Of a stretch of 64,000 nt of DNA, positions 40,700 through 51,403 are shown one piece after another. The position numbers and the translations under genes were made by a program. The notes beneath the pieces were generated by a model that saw only the letters and a program-made list of their open reading frames with translations, was not told the origin of the DNA and ran no database searches. Origin of the DNA: G039954875 sp039954875 (GTDB taxonomy: Bacteria > Bacteroidota > Bacteroidia > Flavobacteriales > Blattabacteriaceae); the NCBI GenBank assembly GCA_039954875.1, contig CP157202.1, positions 930,001 through 994,000 on the forward strand, in the 5' to 3' direction. The number at the start of each line of letters is the position of its first letter. Positions within the stretch are counted from its first letter, which is position 1.

Positions 40700-41726
40700 A
40701 TGACCTCATCACCAGAGGGTATGAAAGGGCACCATCAGAATCAGCCTCCTTGCATTGACCACTTATTTTATTTGGAAAATTTGGAAAGTATTTTTCTATA
40801 TCACTTTTGCTATAATCCTTACATTGATCGAAAAACCTATCGTCCGGTTTTATACATGCGACGGAGGTTTCCTGCCATCTTGAGCATGACGCTCACCATG
40901 TTTTTACTCATCTTTATCACGATAGGCCTCATCGGTCTAATCATCCCAATGATCACCGATCAAGCCAAAGATTTATCCTTGCTTAACACACCACAACTCA
41001 GATAAAACCTTATCAGACAATATACCTTGATCAATGCCTGGCTGAAAAATCACGGAATACACCTATTCACAGATTTTAACAGGACAAAGATTTTTTCAAA
41101 CATCAATTACGAATCGTTAACCAAATACCTCAATTCTTTCATCACAATCATCAGCAGTTTATTTATAAACGTTTTTTCCATCTTGTTTCTGACCTTTTTC
41201 TTCATGAAAGATCGAAAATTTTTCATCCACCTAGCACTTTTCATATACCCTATAGACAAAAAGGAGAAACATACCCATGCCTAGATACAAATCAAAGAGT
41301 GACTAAGCGGGTATTTCCTGGGTATTATCTTGCAATTGACCATCATATTTGTATTATAAATGGTTATACACTCATCTGTTTTAGGATTGAGAACGCATTG
41401 CTTTGTACCCTTGCTTAACGCAGTCATACCTTATCTGAAGCTTTTGATCGACGAGGGCGTCTTCGGCTCTTGCTCTCGATGACGAATATGATACAAGGTG
41501 GAGACGATTTTCAGGAAATCGACCCTATGATACTTTGGATCCCACTCTGCTATATCTTTGCTTAGGGGATCGACATTTTTTTAACCAATCGATCATCTAT
41601 TCCAAAAGCAGACCCCCCCCGGTAGATATCTTTTTAACCATCATCATCGGAGGGATTCTGTTCAGTGTATTAGGGATGATTCTAGATATACTCATCTATA
41701 CAATCTTGCGCGTGATTCTACGATAA
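40700..41726 (+). pseudogene. AI-2E family transporter, broken
   Basis: A multi-spanning membrane protein of the AI-2E (PerM-like) family. The pieces are YFIWKIWKVFFYITFAIILT, the RRRFPAILSMTLTMFLLIFI helix, IGLIGLIIPMITDQAKDLSL, YLNSFITIISSLFINVFSIL, FFMKDRKFFI, the late VPLLNAVIPY segment and IFLTIIIGGILFSVLGMILD. Stops after LR and HA and several frame changes disrupt it; a run of nine C lies in the last part near 41616. The function of intact relatives is solute export or signalling and is poorly defined. Confidence 0.8.
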
Positions 41727-41820
41727 TTTTTTAGCGAACACTAGTGGATACACCAATGGATCAAACACCAATAAAAAAGTTACCCTGTATAAGAAAGCTC
41801 TTTTCTCATCTCAACTAAAT

Positions 41821-42110
41821 TCATACCACGTCAACCACACCATATTCAGGCTGAAATAATATCATTAAGACCTCTTTAACTTTGCCCTCTTGAAGATAGG
41901 CATGTGCCCCCCCCCCCAACTTATACAGCACTCGGTCGGAATGCACAGACGAAAGATCCATTTGAGTAGAAAATTCAGTAATCTCTTCAGCAGTAGTAAT
42001 CGCCTCGACATTGACCAAAAGGGCCAAACCATTCCCTATGAGTACTAAACCGCGACTGTATCTCCTCACAAGGATACGGATCTACTCCGATGATCTTAGC
42101 ACTCATAGGC
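41821..42110 (-). pseudogene. Unidentified coding remnant
   Basis: Minus-strand frames give MSAKIIGVDPYPCEEIQSRF and, in a second frame, EAITTAEEITEFSTQMDLSS with SDRVLYKLGGGAHAYLQEGK and FQPEYGVVDVV at the end. A run of eleven C (plus strand 41907-41917, encoding GGG) interrupts it. It lies just behind flavin-reductase remnant 1 and may have been a separate gene. I do not recognise the family. Confidence 0.3.
41907..41917 (+). repeat. C11 homopolymer
   Basis: Eleven consecutive C inside an unidentified minus-strand remnant. Similar G or C tracts of 9-10 occur at 43623-43632, 43715-43723 and 54496-54504. Confidence 0.9.
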
Positions 42111-42111
42111 T

Positions 42112-42715
42112 TTAAATCCCCCAAAGAGAAAAGATTCGGTCACACACGTACATCATTAGTTCTTCAAAGCGCATAAGAGATTCGGTTTTCTGGAATTGGA
42201 CAAGCCATTTTCATTTAAAACCTCCTTATCAACATGGATCCCCCAGGACTTCGCAGAGGACTAGATTGCCAGTATCAGACTCTTGCCCCAATGAGATGAT
42301 ATATTTGGACTCGGCATTCAAAGGTAAGTCTACTCTCACCCACTCTGAGTGGTTGTACTTTGTCCGATGAGGCAGCTGTAAAACTCGACTTATCAAACTT
42401 ACTGGTCTCCTAATCGTAGCCAATGCTAGCGAGGAAGTTCTACTGCATGATGTCATGACTAACGACATCGATAACCAATTAGGGTATCTCTAAAATATTT
42501 TTGTGCGGATCTTTTAAAACATACTTTTCCTCAGAACGATGGATATAAAAACTGAGCCTAGCCGGATTGATCCCAATGATGTATAGTAATTAAATGGCTA
42601 AAAATTGACTGGTCCTGTTTTTATGATTTTGCCCACTAAGGCAATAGACGGTGGGGTCTACGGCCTGGTGTACAAGGTATTGCCATCCCCAATCGCAGAG
42701 CAGCTTGGGATCTAT
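42112..42715 (-). pseudogene. Flavin reductase family protein, broken copy 1
   Basis: Pieces in order: PKLLCDWGWQYL, RSEEKYVLKDPHKNILEIP, LVIDVVSHDIM, NFLASIGYD, ETSKFDKSSFTAASSDKVQP and LRVGESRLTFECRV. This is the FMN-binding split-barrel pattern (KDTxxNI...FVVN..S.....V.EF..AGLTPxPSxxVxPPRVxESPxxLECxV). Stops and shifts occur throughout. The intact enzyme would reduce flavins with NAD(P)H. A second copy is at 43.9-44.7 kb. Confidence 0.65.
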
Positions 42716-42858
42716 AAACCCGGATAAACATTTAATTTATAAATAATTGATTTTAGAATATTTATTTTAAAAACCCATTAGATTACTGTTAAACTAAGTT
42801 GTAAAAAACTATGGAAAGTATCAAACAAGTAGTTTAATATTTTACAAATCATTAATAC

Positions 42859-43819
42859 ATGAAAATATACATCATATTCCTAATCATCCTATCGATTTTC
42901 CTACTCATCATAGGCTACGTACTCAAACTACGTTTTATAAAATAGGCCTCTTTTGGAGTAGTTATCCAAAACTCACCGACTATCTGTTTTTTTTCCAGCA
43001 TTATTGATCCTAAAAGGGTGTTGAATATTTTTTTTGGGGAACCGAGACCACTTCTGTCTTGGCCGCCACGATAGGGGCTATGCTCCTTGTTGTCAGGATA
43101 ATCTTCCTCTTGTGTACGCTGATCAAAATGCCGGACTATCTATTTACCTAGATCTTTCAAGAAGGCGTGAGATACAACTCCTATGTATCCCCTTATCACA
43201 CATGGCAAGCGCCCTATACAACGATGCGGGAATAGCACTCTCAGGAGTCTTCATCGCGCATATATGATCGTGCTAACCAATGTGCTCAGCACTATGGTGA
43301 TGACTCGTTACGGCCAAAGCAACAAAAAAGGGCTTCCTCCTAACGATAGAGGCCTTATTGCAAAACCCGTTGATCCTCGGAGTACTCATTAGCTTAGTAT
43401 GTAATATATTGAAAATAAACCTATCAAGAGCTTTGAGTATCTTTATTCATTACCTAGGCAATGCAGCCACGCCCTTGAGCCTGGTTCTCGGTATACGCCT
43501 GACTCAGTCTGACCCTACCTCGACCCAAAGTCAAGATTACCTTCTACACTATGGGGCTGAAGCGCCTCGTCCTGCTTCTCTATACGGGCCTCTTACCGGC
43601 TCAAGTTACTAGATACAACAACGGGGGGGGGGCGCCTAGAGGTCTAGATCGCATTGCTATACACCAACCCACCCCGTGTAAGTAATTTCCACATCCTAGC
43701 ACGACAGATGGGGTGGGGGGGGGCTATGTGAGGATGCCGAAGCCATGGCCTCGATCCTCACTTGGACAGCCTTTATCTCCTTGATTATCATAACCCTTTT
43801 TATGAAGATATCAGGCTGA
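42859..43819 (+). pseudogene. AEC-family (auxin efflux carrier-like) permease, broken
   Basis: Opens MKIYIIFLIILSIFLLIIGY, then after shifts LTDYLFFFPALLIL-like and FFWGTETTSVLAATIGAMLL, SYVSPYHTWQAPYTTM, YMIVLTNVLSTMVMTRYGQS, ALLQNPLILGVLISLVCNIL, and RALSIFIHYLGNAATPLSL. The end, IAMLYTNLPTSVSNF, LARQMGGDAEAMASILTW and TAFISLIIITLFMKI, is the conserved AEC C-terminus. Runs of ten and nine G (43623-43632, 43715-43723) lie inside. The intact protein would be a secondary carrier for small organic acids. Confidence 0.78.
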
Positions 43820-43926
43820 ACGGGTTTATAACTTCTATAAAATGATCAACCATGCTTCCCGTACCAAACCCTTTTGCAAAAAAAAGCTTGGGCTACTCAG
43901 TGCAAGTCCCCTTCTAAACATATTTT

Positions 43927-44690
43927 TCAAAAATCTAAATGAGTAGTGGAAAAGATTATGACTTCCTGGACTTCGGGTAACTCTTCTATACCATCGAGTT
44001 GAGCCAGCTCATTGCCGATGATCACATCACTGCGATGAATCCTATCGGGAACACTAATCCCCCCATGCCATCTAGCCAAAGGCCTGGGCAGCCTAAATAT
44101 CCTGTCAGGAGTGACGCAGCTATACGACGAACCACCTAAACGGTCGACCTAATCCATCTTTATAGGATCAGATAGGCCTTTGTTATCCAAAATTGATTCT
44201 TTAGCATGGATGCATAGGATCTTACAAAGGACCAAATAGCCCGCGCTGCCTTCCTCACCTAAAGGGAAATAGGTGACCATATCGATCTTGCATTCGAATG
44301 CTATTGTACTCTCAGTCATCCTAATAGAACGGACCAAATCGGATGGGACAGCTATGAAACCAGCTTTTTGGAATTCATCCAGATCTTTTTCATATTCTCC
44401 GCTCAAAAGGGAAACCTAATGAATAATCTCGTTACTCGCTATATGGACTATCACCTCAGGCACTTCAAGGATATTTTGGTGGGGTATACTTGAGTGTACC
44501 ACTACGCACCCGCCTAGAGGGTATAAAAACCCAGATAAGTGGCCGAATACTGAAAAGGTTGGAATAAGTGAAAAAGGGACAACTTGGCCTGGCTAACCTA
44601 ATCTACTGTACTAACCAACACAATAAGTCGCAGCGCTACAGCACCGTGTAAGAAACCTGTCAGCATCGGGATAGAAAGCACACCTGGATT
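43927..44690 (-). pseudogene. Flavin reductase family protein, broken copy 2
   Basis: MLTGFLHGAVALRLIVLVST begins the split-barrel domain (family: LLxGAVAPRPIAxVST). Next come QNILEVPEVVIHI, GEYEKDLDEFQKAGFIAVPS, DLVRSIRMTESTIAFECKI, EEGSAGYLVLCKILCIH, SILDNKGLSDPIKMD, and after a shift RPLARWHGG and ELAQLDGIEELPEVQEVI. It is a paralogue of the copy at 42.1-42.7 kb; the two flank a dead AEC permease. The longest undamaged part is 44149-44406. Confidence 0.75.
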
Positions 44691-44799
44691 AATCCCACAC
44701 TCATATAAAATATTATTTATTCATGTCCTTATTTTTCATAATAGTGATAATCTTTAATTGATTTATATTTACTACCATACTCTCATCCTATACTAGTGA

Positions 44800-45330
44800 A
44801 GGCTCGACTGGCTTGCCCACCTTATACGATTTATCCAGGGGATGACTTTGGATCGATCCAAATAGGTCTTGCCTTCAAGAGCTAATATCACATCCATCCC
44901 CTTTGATATAATGATTGATTAATGGGTTGACATTGATATCCCAACCGTAGACATGATTCGGGTGTTTCCCTCCCTATCACTAGTCTACAATTGAAAACAG
45001 AGGTATTATTGACAGTCATTAAAACATTGTCATCTTCTCCGAAATCATAAACTCGTTTCATACTCTATATGGAAAATTCTTGACAATAAAGTTATATGAA
45101 TGCCTCCACAACATCTTTACCCAAACTCTTGTGCACGATGAAGATGGCCCATATAGGGCTTGTTATCAAAACCGTAATAAAACAAGTTTAAGGTAGGCAA
45201 AATTGTCCGTGACAACCGGATAACCCTCACGCCAAGTATCTAAGATCATTTATTCCCTCATACCTCTCCTGATAAATACTACTACCTCATATTTGAAAGG
45301 AGACAACTCATTGCTAGAAGAAAAGGTCAT
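44800..45330 (-). pseudogene. M15 family D,D-carboxypeptidase-like peptidase, broken
   Basis: Minus-strand pieces: YYGFDNKPYMGHL, VHKSLGKDVVEAFI, KRVYDFGEDDNVLMTVNNTS, VFNCRLV, HVYGWDINVNP-like, VILALEGKTYLDRSKVIP. This matches the M15 (VanY-like) pattern 'DNNTSAFNxRxxxG...SxHxxGxAIDINP...PYLDRS' that carries the zinc ligands. There are several stops and shifts. The intact secreted enzyme would trim peptidoglycan stem peptides. Confidence 0.75.
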
Positions 45331-45424
45331 ACAGATAAGTAGCACTACAAATAAAAAATTACAAATTAATATACATATATATATATAACGTTATGATATA
45401 GATTAAATAAAGATATAATAATTA

Positions 45425-46076
45425 ATTTTTTAGTTAAAAATTATATATTCTTCATAAAATACGACGTGGTTGGTTTCGATTTCGTACTTAGCCGGTACGA
45501 TACCTACTTCACTATTTTCTATCATCTCTTGCAGCACTTAACTCTTTTGCAAGAGATCTTTTGCGATTTGATACAAATGCAGATCACAAACCCTCTCTAC
45601 TAATTTGGGATTTGTAGAAGTCTTATTGTCAGCGACAATTTTCTCTACATATACCGCTGGCCCATATCAGGCCAGCAGTTTGGTCATATTGACTAATTGA
45701 ACATCATCACAAATAGCCTTTATAGTACCACACTTGGTGTGTCCAGAGATGACGATAAGTTTATAGTCAATTATATTACAGGCAAAACCCAAAGAGCCTA
45801 AGGTATTGGGCGAGATAACATTTCATGCAACACATATGCTAAATATATTAAACTAAGCCTTGATCAAAGATTAATTATACCGAGGTGCGTGAGGCCATAC
45901 ATACACCTCACTATAGTGGCAAAGGGCCATTGCCCTTCATAGCTCTTATTAATCATACGTAAATGGTCATAATCACTGTTTAATACATTGACAAAACTAA
46001 AATTGCTTTCTTTCAAATATTATAATGCATTCTTTGAAGTCACTTCATATCTGAATATTTTCCCGTGATATCCCAT
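45425..46076 (-). pseudogene. Beta-carbonic anhydrase, broken
   Basis: The start at 46076 gives MGYHGKIFRYEVTSKNALQY, LKESNFSFVNVL, YDHLRMINKSYEGQWPFATI and VRCMYG (family C-x-D-x-R motif, Asp and Arg altered). Later frames give LGFACNIIDYKLIVISGHTK, CGTIKAICDDVQL and KLLA. The second Cys/His zinc motif (HxxC) is still recognisable. Stops and shifts are frequent. It lies 20 bases downstream of the intact SulP transporter on the same strand, the usual pairing for bicarbonate handling. Confidence 0.8.
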
Positions 46077-46096
46077 AAATTTATTTTTTTACCGTT

Positions 46097-47755
46097 TTAC
46101 TTTTTTTTACTATTTTGCTCCAACTCTCTAATCAATTTTCTATACTTACCCGAAGAACGCTTGGGCTTTTCATTAATCGATAAGAGTTCCGGAGTTCCCA
46201 TATCAGATTCAGAAGTATTTTCGATACGGTAGATGTTTTTAAATCCGATGAAAGAAATTTTTATATTTTTAATCTCAACCCTAAAGTCTCTGAACTCCTT
46301 CAACAAATCCAACACATCAAAGTCAATGTATTCCGTACGGCTGGCATCTATGATAAGATTGGTATTTTCAGGGATATTCTCCAAGGTCTTCTTGATGCTG
46401 GCCTTATTCAAAAAAGAGACTTCTTGAGCCAGGGTTATACGAATGATATCGCCATGAGAATAGGTCACCCGATTATAATAAAAAGGGATCCTCATATTCT
46501 TACGGAGCATAAACAAAATACTCACCACCATACCGATAGCAACGCCTTTGAGTAAGTCGGTGCATACTACAGAGATAAGCGTGACAATAAAGGGAATGAA
46601 TTGAGGAAGCCTGCCATCCTTCCACATGTGTACGAATATAGAAGGGTTACAAAGCTTATAGCCTACCATGATGAGTATTGCAGCCAAAGAAGCTAATGGA
46701 ATTTTATTGAGCAAACCAGGAATCAAAGCCACACACAACAACAGCAATACTCCGTGAGTGATGGCAGCCAATTTGGTACGAGCACCAGCATGCAAATTGG
46801 CCGATGAACGTACGATTACCGAGGTAATGGGCAAACCGCCCAAAATCGCACTGACCATATTGCTTATACCTTGTGCACGCAATTCCCTATCGGTAGGTGT
46901 ATACCGCTTGTACGGGTCCAACTTGTCAATAGCTTCGATAGAAAGCAACGTCTCAATAGAGGCCACTACAGCTATGACAAAACCCGTTTGCCAAACATAA
47001 GGATTTTTGAGTCCTGCCAGGTTCGGTAAGGTGAATTCCTTTAAAAAGTCTCCCATATTGCGAGCTATGGGGAGATTTACAAAGTAAGACATCTCTCTTA
47101 TAGTTAGTCTATTGTCTAATAATAGGAACAATCCATTCGTCAAAACACCTACTACGACTACTACTAGTGCTGCTGGGATAGCTTTCAAATTTTTCATAAA
47201 AGGCTGCTCCCAAATGACCAAAATAGCTAGAGAAATGAATCCTATGATCAATATCCCAGGCTCGATATAGTTAAACGCACGCGTGATAGAAATAATCTCA
47301 GTTTCGAGCAATATTAATTCCATAGCATCATTCAGATCAAAACCGATCAAATAAGGGATCTGCTTTATGATAATAATGATACCAATAGCGGCTAACATCC
47401 CGTCGACCACATTCGAAGGAAAATAACTTGAAATGCATCCTGCCCGCAATATACCAAGCAAAAATTGAAACAACCCAGCAATCAATACTGCACATAAAAA
47501 AACATCGAAAGCTTTCAAATCCGTTATGGCCATAGCAACAATGGCTGTAAGACCGGCAGCTGGCCCAGCCACACTGAGCGGTGACCGGCTCAAAAAACCG
47601 ATAACTATACCACCCACTATTCCAGAGACAATCCCAGAATACAAAGGCGCTCCCGAGGCCAATGCAATGCCTAAACACAAAGGCATGGAAATCAAAGACA
47701 CAACCAAACCCGCTAAAAGATCTGCTTTTATATTATTAAATAAATTAATTTTCAT
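46097..47755 (-). CDS. SulP family inorganic anion transporter with STAS domain
   Basis: A 552-residue inner-membrane protein with about 12 helices and a C-terminal STAS domain (about residues 425-515). Family features include the first-helix region LLAGLVVSLISMPLCLGIAL, SGIVGGIVIGFLSRSPLSVA GPAAG, DRELRAQGISNMVSAILGG, TSVIVRSSANLHAG and RTKLAAITHG. SulP members carry sulfate, bicarbonate or related anions. The neighbouring (dead) carbonic anhydrase favours bicarbonate here, but substrate cannot be read from sequence. It is complete, with a Lys/Arg-rich tail ending NSKKK. Confidence 0.92.
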   Translation of the reverse strand: MKINLFNNIKADLLAGLVVSLISMPLCLGIALASGAPLYSGIVSGIVGGIVIGFLSRSPLSVAGPAAGLTAIVAMAITDLKAFDVFLCAVLIAGLFQFLLGILRAGCISSYFPSNVVDGMLAAIGIIIIIKQIPYLIGFDLNDAMELILLETEIISITRAFNYIEPGILIIGFISLAILVIWEQPFMKNLKAIPAALVVVVVGVLTNGLFLLLDNRLTIREMSYFVNLPIARNMGDFLKEFTLPNLAGLKNPYVWQTGFVIAVVASIETLLSIEAIDKLDPYKRYTPTDRELRAQGISNMVSAILGGLPITSVIVRSSANLHAGARTKLAAITHGVLLLLCVALIPGLLNKIPLASLAAILIMVGYKLCNPSIFVHMWKDGRLPQFIPFIVTLISVVCTDLLKGVAIGMVVSILFMLRKNMRIPFYYNRVTYSHGDIIRITLAQEVSFLNKASIKKTLENIPENTNLIIDASRTEYIDFDVLDLLKEFRDFRVEIKNIKISFIGFKNIYRIENTSESDMGTPELLSINEKPKRSSGKYRKLIRELEQNSKKK

Positions 47756-48344
47756 GAAAATATTTTTTTAAAAAAAACTATACGAAAAAAATAACACTCT
47801 TTCCTAGAAGAGGCCAAAACAATCAAACAAGAAGTCGGGTTCAATCACTTCATACAACATGTAATATTCACCCCATCCCCCCAGAAGGGGATTAGTATAT
47901 ATTCTAGATAATCAACTCATCATGATAAAAACCGCACTGGAAGACGCTTTATCTAACCCGTATTTATTCCAAACTTATCTTATCAAAAGACTCATATCTG
48001 AAAAAAATAGAAACCATTCCATCCTTTATTACAAGGATCACTTTCTTCATATTGAGAACATTCACAAATATCTCCTTGGAAAGACCTCATTTCAGATGAA
48101 GCTTTTACATGATGATATATTAAAAAAATAATATACCCAGCAATACAATGCTTGCGATAGAGATAAAATTATATTTCAAGAATATTTTCATCTTCAAGAC
48201 CACCCTACAAAAGTAAAGAAAATAGAAGGATATAATATAAATAAAGAATTAAAAAAAAATATAAATTCTACTATAATCTAGACAAGTTTTGTATTATCAA
48301 TATAATTTTTATATATACCTCAGTAAAAGTGAAATATTTATAAT
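47756..48344. other. Intergenic, one doubtful small frame
   Basis: A 69-codon plus-strand frame at 47922-48131 (starting MIKTALEDALSNPYLFQTYL) has protein-like character but no recognised motif and no partner. I list it only as a possibility. The rest is AT-rich spacer up to the hairpin at 48345. Confidence 0.3.
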
Positions 48345-48373
48345 AAAAAAACTGTCTTTAAAGACAGTTTTTT
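48345..48373 (-). terminator. Bidirectional-type intrinsic terminator
   Basis: Perfect palindrome AAAAACTGTCTTT-AAAGACAGTTTTT with A-run and T-run on both sides, just downstream (minus sense) of the OMP-barrel remnant that ends at 48397. The hairpin plus U-run is a good rho-independent terminator in either direction. Confidence 0.75.
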
Positions 48374-48396
48374 TATTCGACTACAATCATACGAAA

Positions 48397-49044
48397 TCAA
48401 AACGTATAACCTAAACCCAATTGAAAAACTAAATTTCTATTCGGCTGACCACTAGGTGACCCTTTAATGTCATATACAGGGATTAGATCGTAATTATAAC
48501 GAAGGTTTACAGTCCAATTTCCATCGAAACGATAGCTAATACCTCTTACCAAACCAAAATCAAACATATTAGGCTTAGACTTGTAAATATATACGCACCA
48601 ATTGTTTTCACATCCTTCCCCACAAGAAACCCAAATTGAGCCCAACCTCTAAATAAATCCATACTGGGAAGGTGTATTAGAGCAAAATAGGTACATTAAT
48701 GTAAGTATTTATGATGGTTACTTTACTTTTTACACTTTTTAGATTAATATATGATTGATTCCCTTGCATAGAGACCAATACCTCTAATTGGATGCCAAAA
48801 TTCTCACTGATATATACCCTATGTACAACCAACCATTCACATCAAACACTAAGCTGGAAGACTAACATTCATCTTTACTTTATTCTAACCCTGTTATGTT
48901 GGCAATATTCATCTTTGCCTTGAGGCTAAAATAAAATCAACCTACTGGTTGATTGAGCTATTATCTCAAAAAATATATTTACCATTGTAGTTAGGCTGCC
49001 AACAAAACTCTCGCAAAGGCAATTGTAGATAATAACTTTTTCAT
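48397..49044 (-). pseudogene. Outer membrane beta-barrel protein, broken copy A
   Basis: Starts MKKLLSTIAFARVLLAA (signal peptide, then stop) and ends in an open block NMFDFGLVRGISYRFDGNWT, VNLRYNYDLIPVYDI, RNLVFQLGLGYTF. The terminal aromatic residue and alternating strands are typical of the PorT/OMP_b-brl family. The middle part carries multiple stops and shifts. It is paralogous to the intact gene at 49.9-50.6 kb (compare its end SVFQIGLAYAF). Confidence 0.75.
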
Positions 49045-49159
49045 AATCTTGAATTGATAAATTGAACGACAAATCTAGGCCATTACTTTAATATATTAAT
49101 ATACCCCCCTCGCCGATCTTTATAGATAAAAACCTCATTTAAAAAAAATCTCGGACTTA

Positions 49160-49812
49160 CCCAAGGCTCTTATGTAAGAGAAGTGAAAAACCAGAATGTA
49201 TAACCCAAACCCTCTTTAAAGGAGTAAATTCTTATTAGAAATCACATCCTTTTGTCATCAATGTTATCGCCCAAACCCACAACTATACCAAAATCAAAAG
49301 GCTTATTATTAAATGATTGACTAACCGAAGTATTGTCTTCCTTAGCTTTCCTGCCTTTGAATGTGGTCTCTATCCCTATCTTGATCAGATTGATTTCTTT
49401 ATTACCCATGCTATGGAAAATCCAACCTGAGGGCCTGCCTGCAAACTGAATTCCTCGATCATACAATATTTATACATGATAGGTAATGACAAATATGAAT
49501 TATCCAAATTCATCCTTTTTTCTGGATCAGATTTATCATAAAGCCCCCCTCCTCTTACACCTTACATTGGAAAAAGCAAACTCAGGCTGACTAGCTAAAT
49601 TATAATCAATCACATACCCAGCATAAAAACCAAAAATATAAGTCCATTCAATCCACTGACACCATAATAATTTGGCCCAGCTTTCACATCAAAATAATTC
49701 TCTCCAGCCGTACGGTTGGATTGTCCTTTCACTTGATCAACGAGCAAAAATAAAACTGATACGCTTAAAAATAAGTAGTTTTTTAACTATTTATTTTTTA
49801 CTTTTCAAGTCT
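49160..49812 (-). pseudogene. Outer membrane beta-barrel protein, broken copy B
   Basis: Minus-strand pieces GVKAGPNYYGVSGLNGLIFG, FYAGYVIDYNLASQPEFAFS, MYDRGIQFAGRPSGWIF and NNKPFDFGIVVGLGDNIDD correspond to GVKAGVNISNV, GFYAGVYGRYN, MAIQPELLIS and AKTFDFSLAIGLDYNVG of the intact paralogue. Many stops and shifts. It is the middle member of a tandem triplet. Confidence 0.72.
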
Positions 49813-49916
49813 CATGCGAGAGATAAATTTTTCTAATAAAACACTCTCTCTATCAGATACTTACTTAATAAAAGTCTCGAATTGTTTCAAAGTTTTTTTA
49901 CATTTTCGATACATGG

Positions 49917-50564
49917 TCAGAAGGCGTATGCCAAACCTATCTGAAAGACTGAGTTTTTATTGGAAGTATTTTTTGTTCCCTTGTATACATCGGTCAGACC
50001 AATAGTATAACGACCTGTAAGATCCAAATTAGGTAGGTCGAAATGTCTTCCCACATTGTAGTCTAGACCTATAGCCAAACTAAAATCAAAAGTCTTTGCT
50101 TTCAAAGTCTCATTATCATTATAATTGGCAATTTTATCTTTACTCAATGCAAATCCAAATTGAGGCCCTACCTCTAGGTGAAGCCCTTTAACCACATGAT
50201 ATCCAAACATGATTGGAACATTCAGATACGTATTGACAATAATCTCTCTTGATTTATTATTGAGCAAGGTAAGTTTAGAACCTTTACGTGATATCAAAAG
50301 CTCAGGCTGGATAGCCATATTCTCATCAAAGTTATATCTACCATACACTCCAGCATAAAAACCCACAACATAAGAAGATTTATACATCTCGGTAACGTTG
50401 GAGATGTTTACACCAGCCTTAACACCGTGCTGCATCTCCTTGAAAACTTTTTTGGTCTCATCAATGGTTTTATCTATTGTTTTTCCCACCTTCTGCCCTA
50501 TCGTTTGAGCATTCACAAACAAAGTGAGGATCAAAAGACCCGTTGTCAAAAGTAATTTTCTCAT
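49917..50564 (-). CDS. Outer membrane beta-barrel protein (PorT/OMP_b-brl type), intact copy
   Basis: A 215-residue protein with a clean signal peptide (MRKLLLTTGLLILTLFVNAQ), then a short Lys/Asp-rich stretch (residues 24-45) with a repeated TIDKTIDET pattern. An eight-strand barrel region follows: GVKAGVNISNVTEM, VVGFYAGVYGRYNFDENMAI, PIMFGYHVVKGLHLEVGPQF, LAIGLDYNVGRHFDL, and the terminal strand SVFQIGLAYAF ending in Phe. It probably sits in the outer membrane; the precise role is unknown. It is the only live member of three adjacent paralogues. A TAATTTTG -7 box (minus strand 50604-50597) lies 33 bases upstream. Confidence 0.85.
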   Translation of the reverse strand: MRKLLLTTGLLILTLFVNAQTIGQKVGKTIDKTIDETKKVFKEMQHGVKAGVNISNVTEMYKSSYVVGFYAGVYGRYNFDENMAIQPELLISRKGSKLTLLNNKSREIIVNTYLNVPIMFGYHVVKGLHLEVGPQFGFALSKDKIANYNDNETLKAKTFDFSLAIGLDYNVGRHFDLPNLDLTGRYTIGLTDVYKGTKNTSNKNSVFQIGLAYAF

Positions 50565-50710
50565 GATATGGAAATATTTTATAGGTTGAATGCGGCCAAA
50601 ATTATATCAAAATATTCTCTCAGAGTAAAATTTCCTTTTCTATTTCCTAGGCGATAAATTTTGGCATACTTTTGCCAATAATCTCGAAAGATATAAAACC
50701 TAAATAGATC

Positions 50711-51403
50711 ATGACCTCTGCTTATTATTTAATTATTGGTATTACTTTTGTTATCAGCTGGCTCGTGAGCAACATCTTAAAAAGTAAATTCCGCAAATAT
50801 GCCCAGTTGTTTCTACAAAACGACATGAGCGGACAAGAAGTCGCAGAAAAAATGCTCAGAAACAATGGAATATATGATGTAAAAGTGATATCCGTAGAAG
50901 GCCAATTGACGGACCATTACAACCCCTTAAACAAAACGGTCAACCTCAGTCAAGAGGTATATTCTCAAAAAAATGCAGCCGCAGCAGCTGTAGCAGCTCA
51001 CGAATGTGGTCATGCTGTGCAACACCAAGTGGGCTACAGTATGCTCAAATTACGCTCTCAACTGGTACCCGTGGTCAACATTAGTTCAATATTCACAAAT
51101 ATTGTCATTATGACTGGTTTAGCGGTTTTGTATAGTTCTGGTGGTGAGAATACTTTTATCCTCAAGCTTGGCATTGGCCTTTTTGCCATGGCAGTGCTCT
51201 TTTCGTTGATCACTCTTCCAGTAGAATTTGATGCCAGTCGTCGTGCATTGGCTTGGCTTAAAAATGATAGTGTCGTAACTCCTCAAGAATACTATAGTGC
51301 AAAAGATGCTCTCCAATGGGCTGCTATGACTTATATTGTAGCCGCTTTAGGAGCTTTGGCTCAGCTATTATACTTCATTTCTCTACTCAACCGAAAGGAT
51401 TAA
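50711..51403 (+). CDS. YugP-type neutral zinc metallopeptidase
   Basis: A 230-residue membrane-bound zinc peptidase of the YugP family. A first membrane helix (about residues 4-22) is followed by LLRNNGIYDVKV-like and the DHYNPLNKTVNLSQEVY segment (here LTDHYNPLNKTVNLSQ). The zinc motif HECGHAVQH is near residue 98, followed by two or three helices and the late EFDASRRALAWL segment carrying the third ligand. Substrates are unknown. It stands alone: TACTTTTG at 50667-50674 fits a -7 promoter box. Intact. Confidence 0.9.
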   Translation: MTSAYYLIIGITFVISWLVSNILKSKFRKYAQLFLQNDMSGQEVAEKMLRNNGIYDVKVISVEGQLTDHYNPLNKTVNLSQEVYSQKNAAAAAVAAHECGHAVQHQVGYSMLKLRSQLVPVVNISSIFTNIVIMTGLAVLYSSGGENTFILKLGIGLFAMAVLFSLITLPVEFDASRRALAWLKNDSVVTPQEYYSAKDALQWAAMTYIVAALGALAQLLYFISLLNRKD

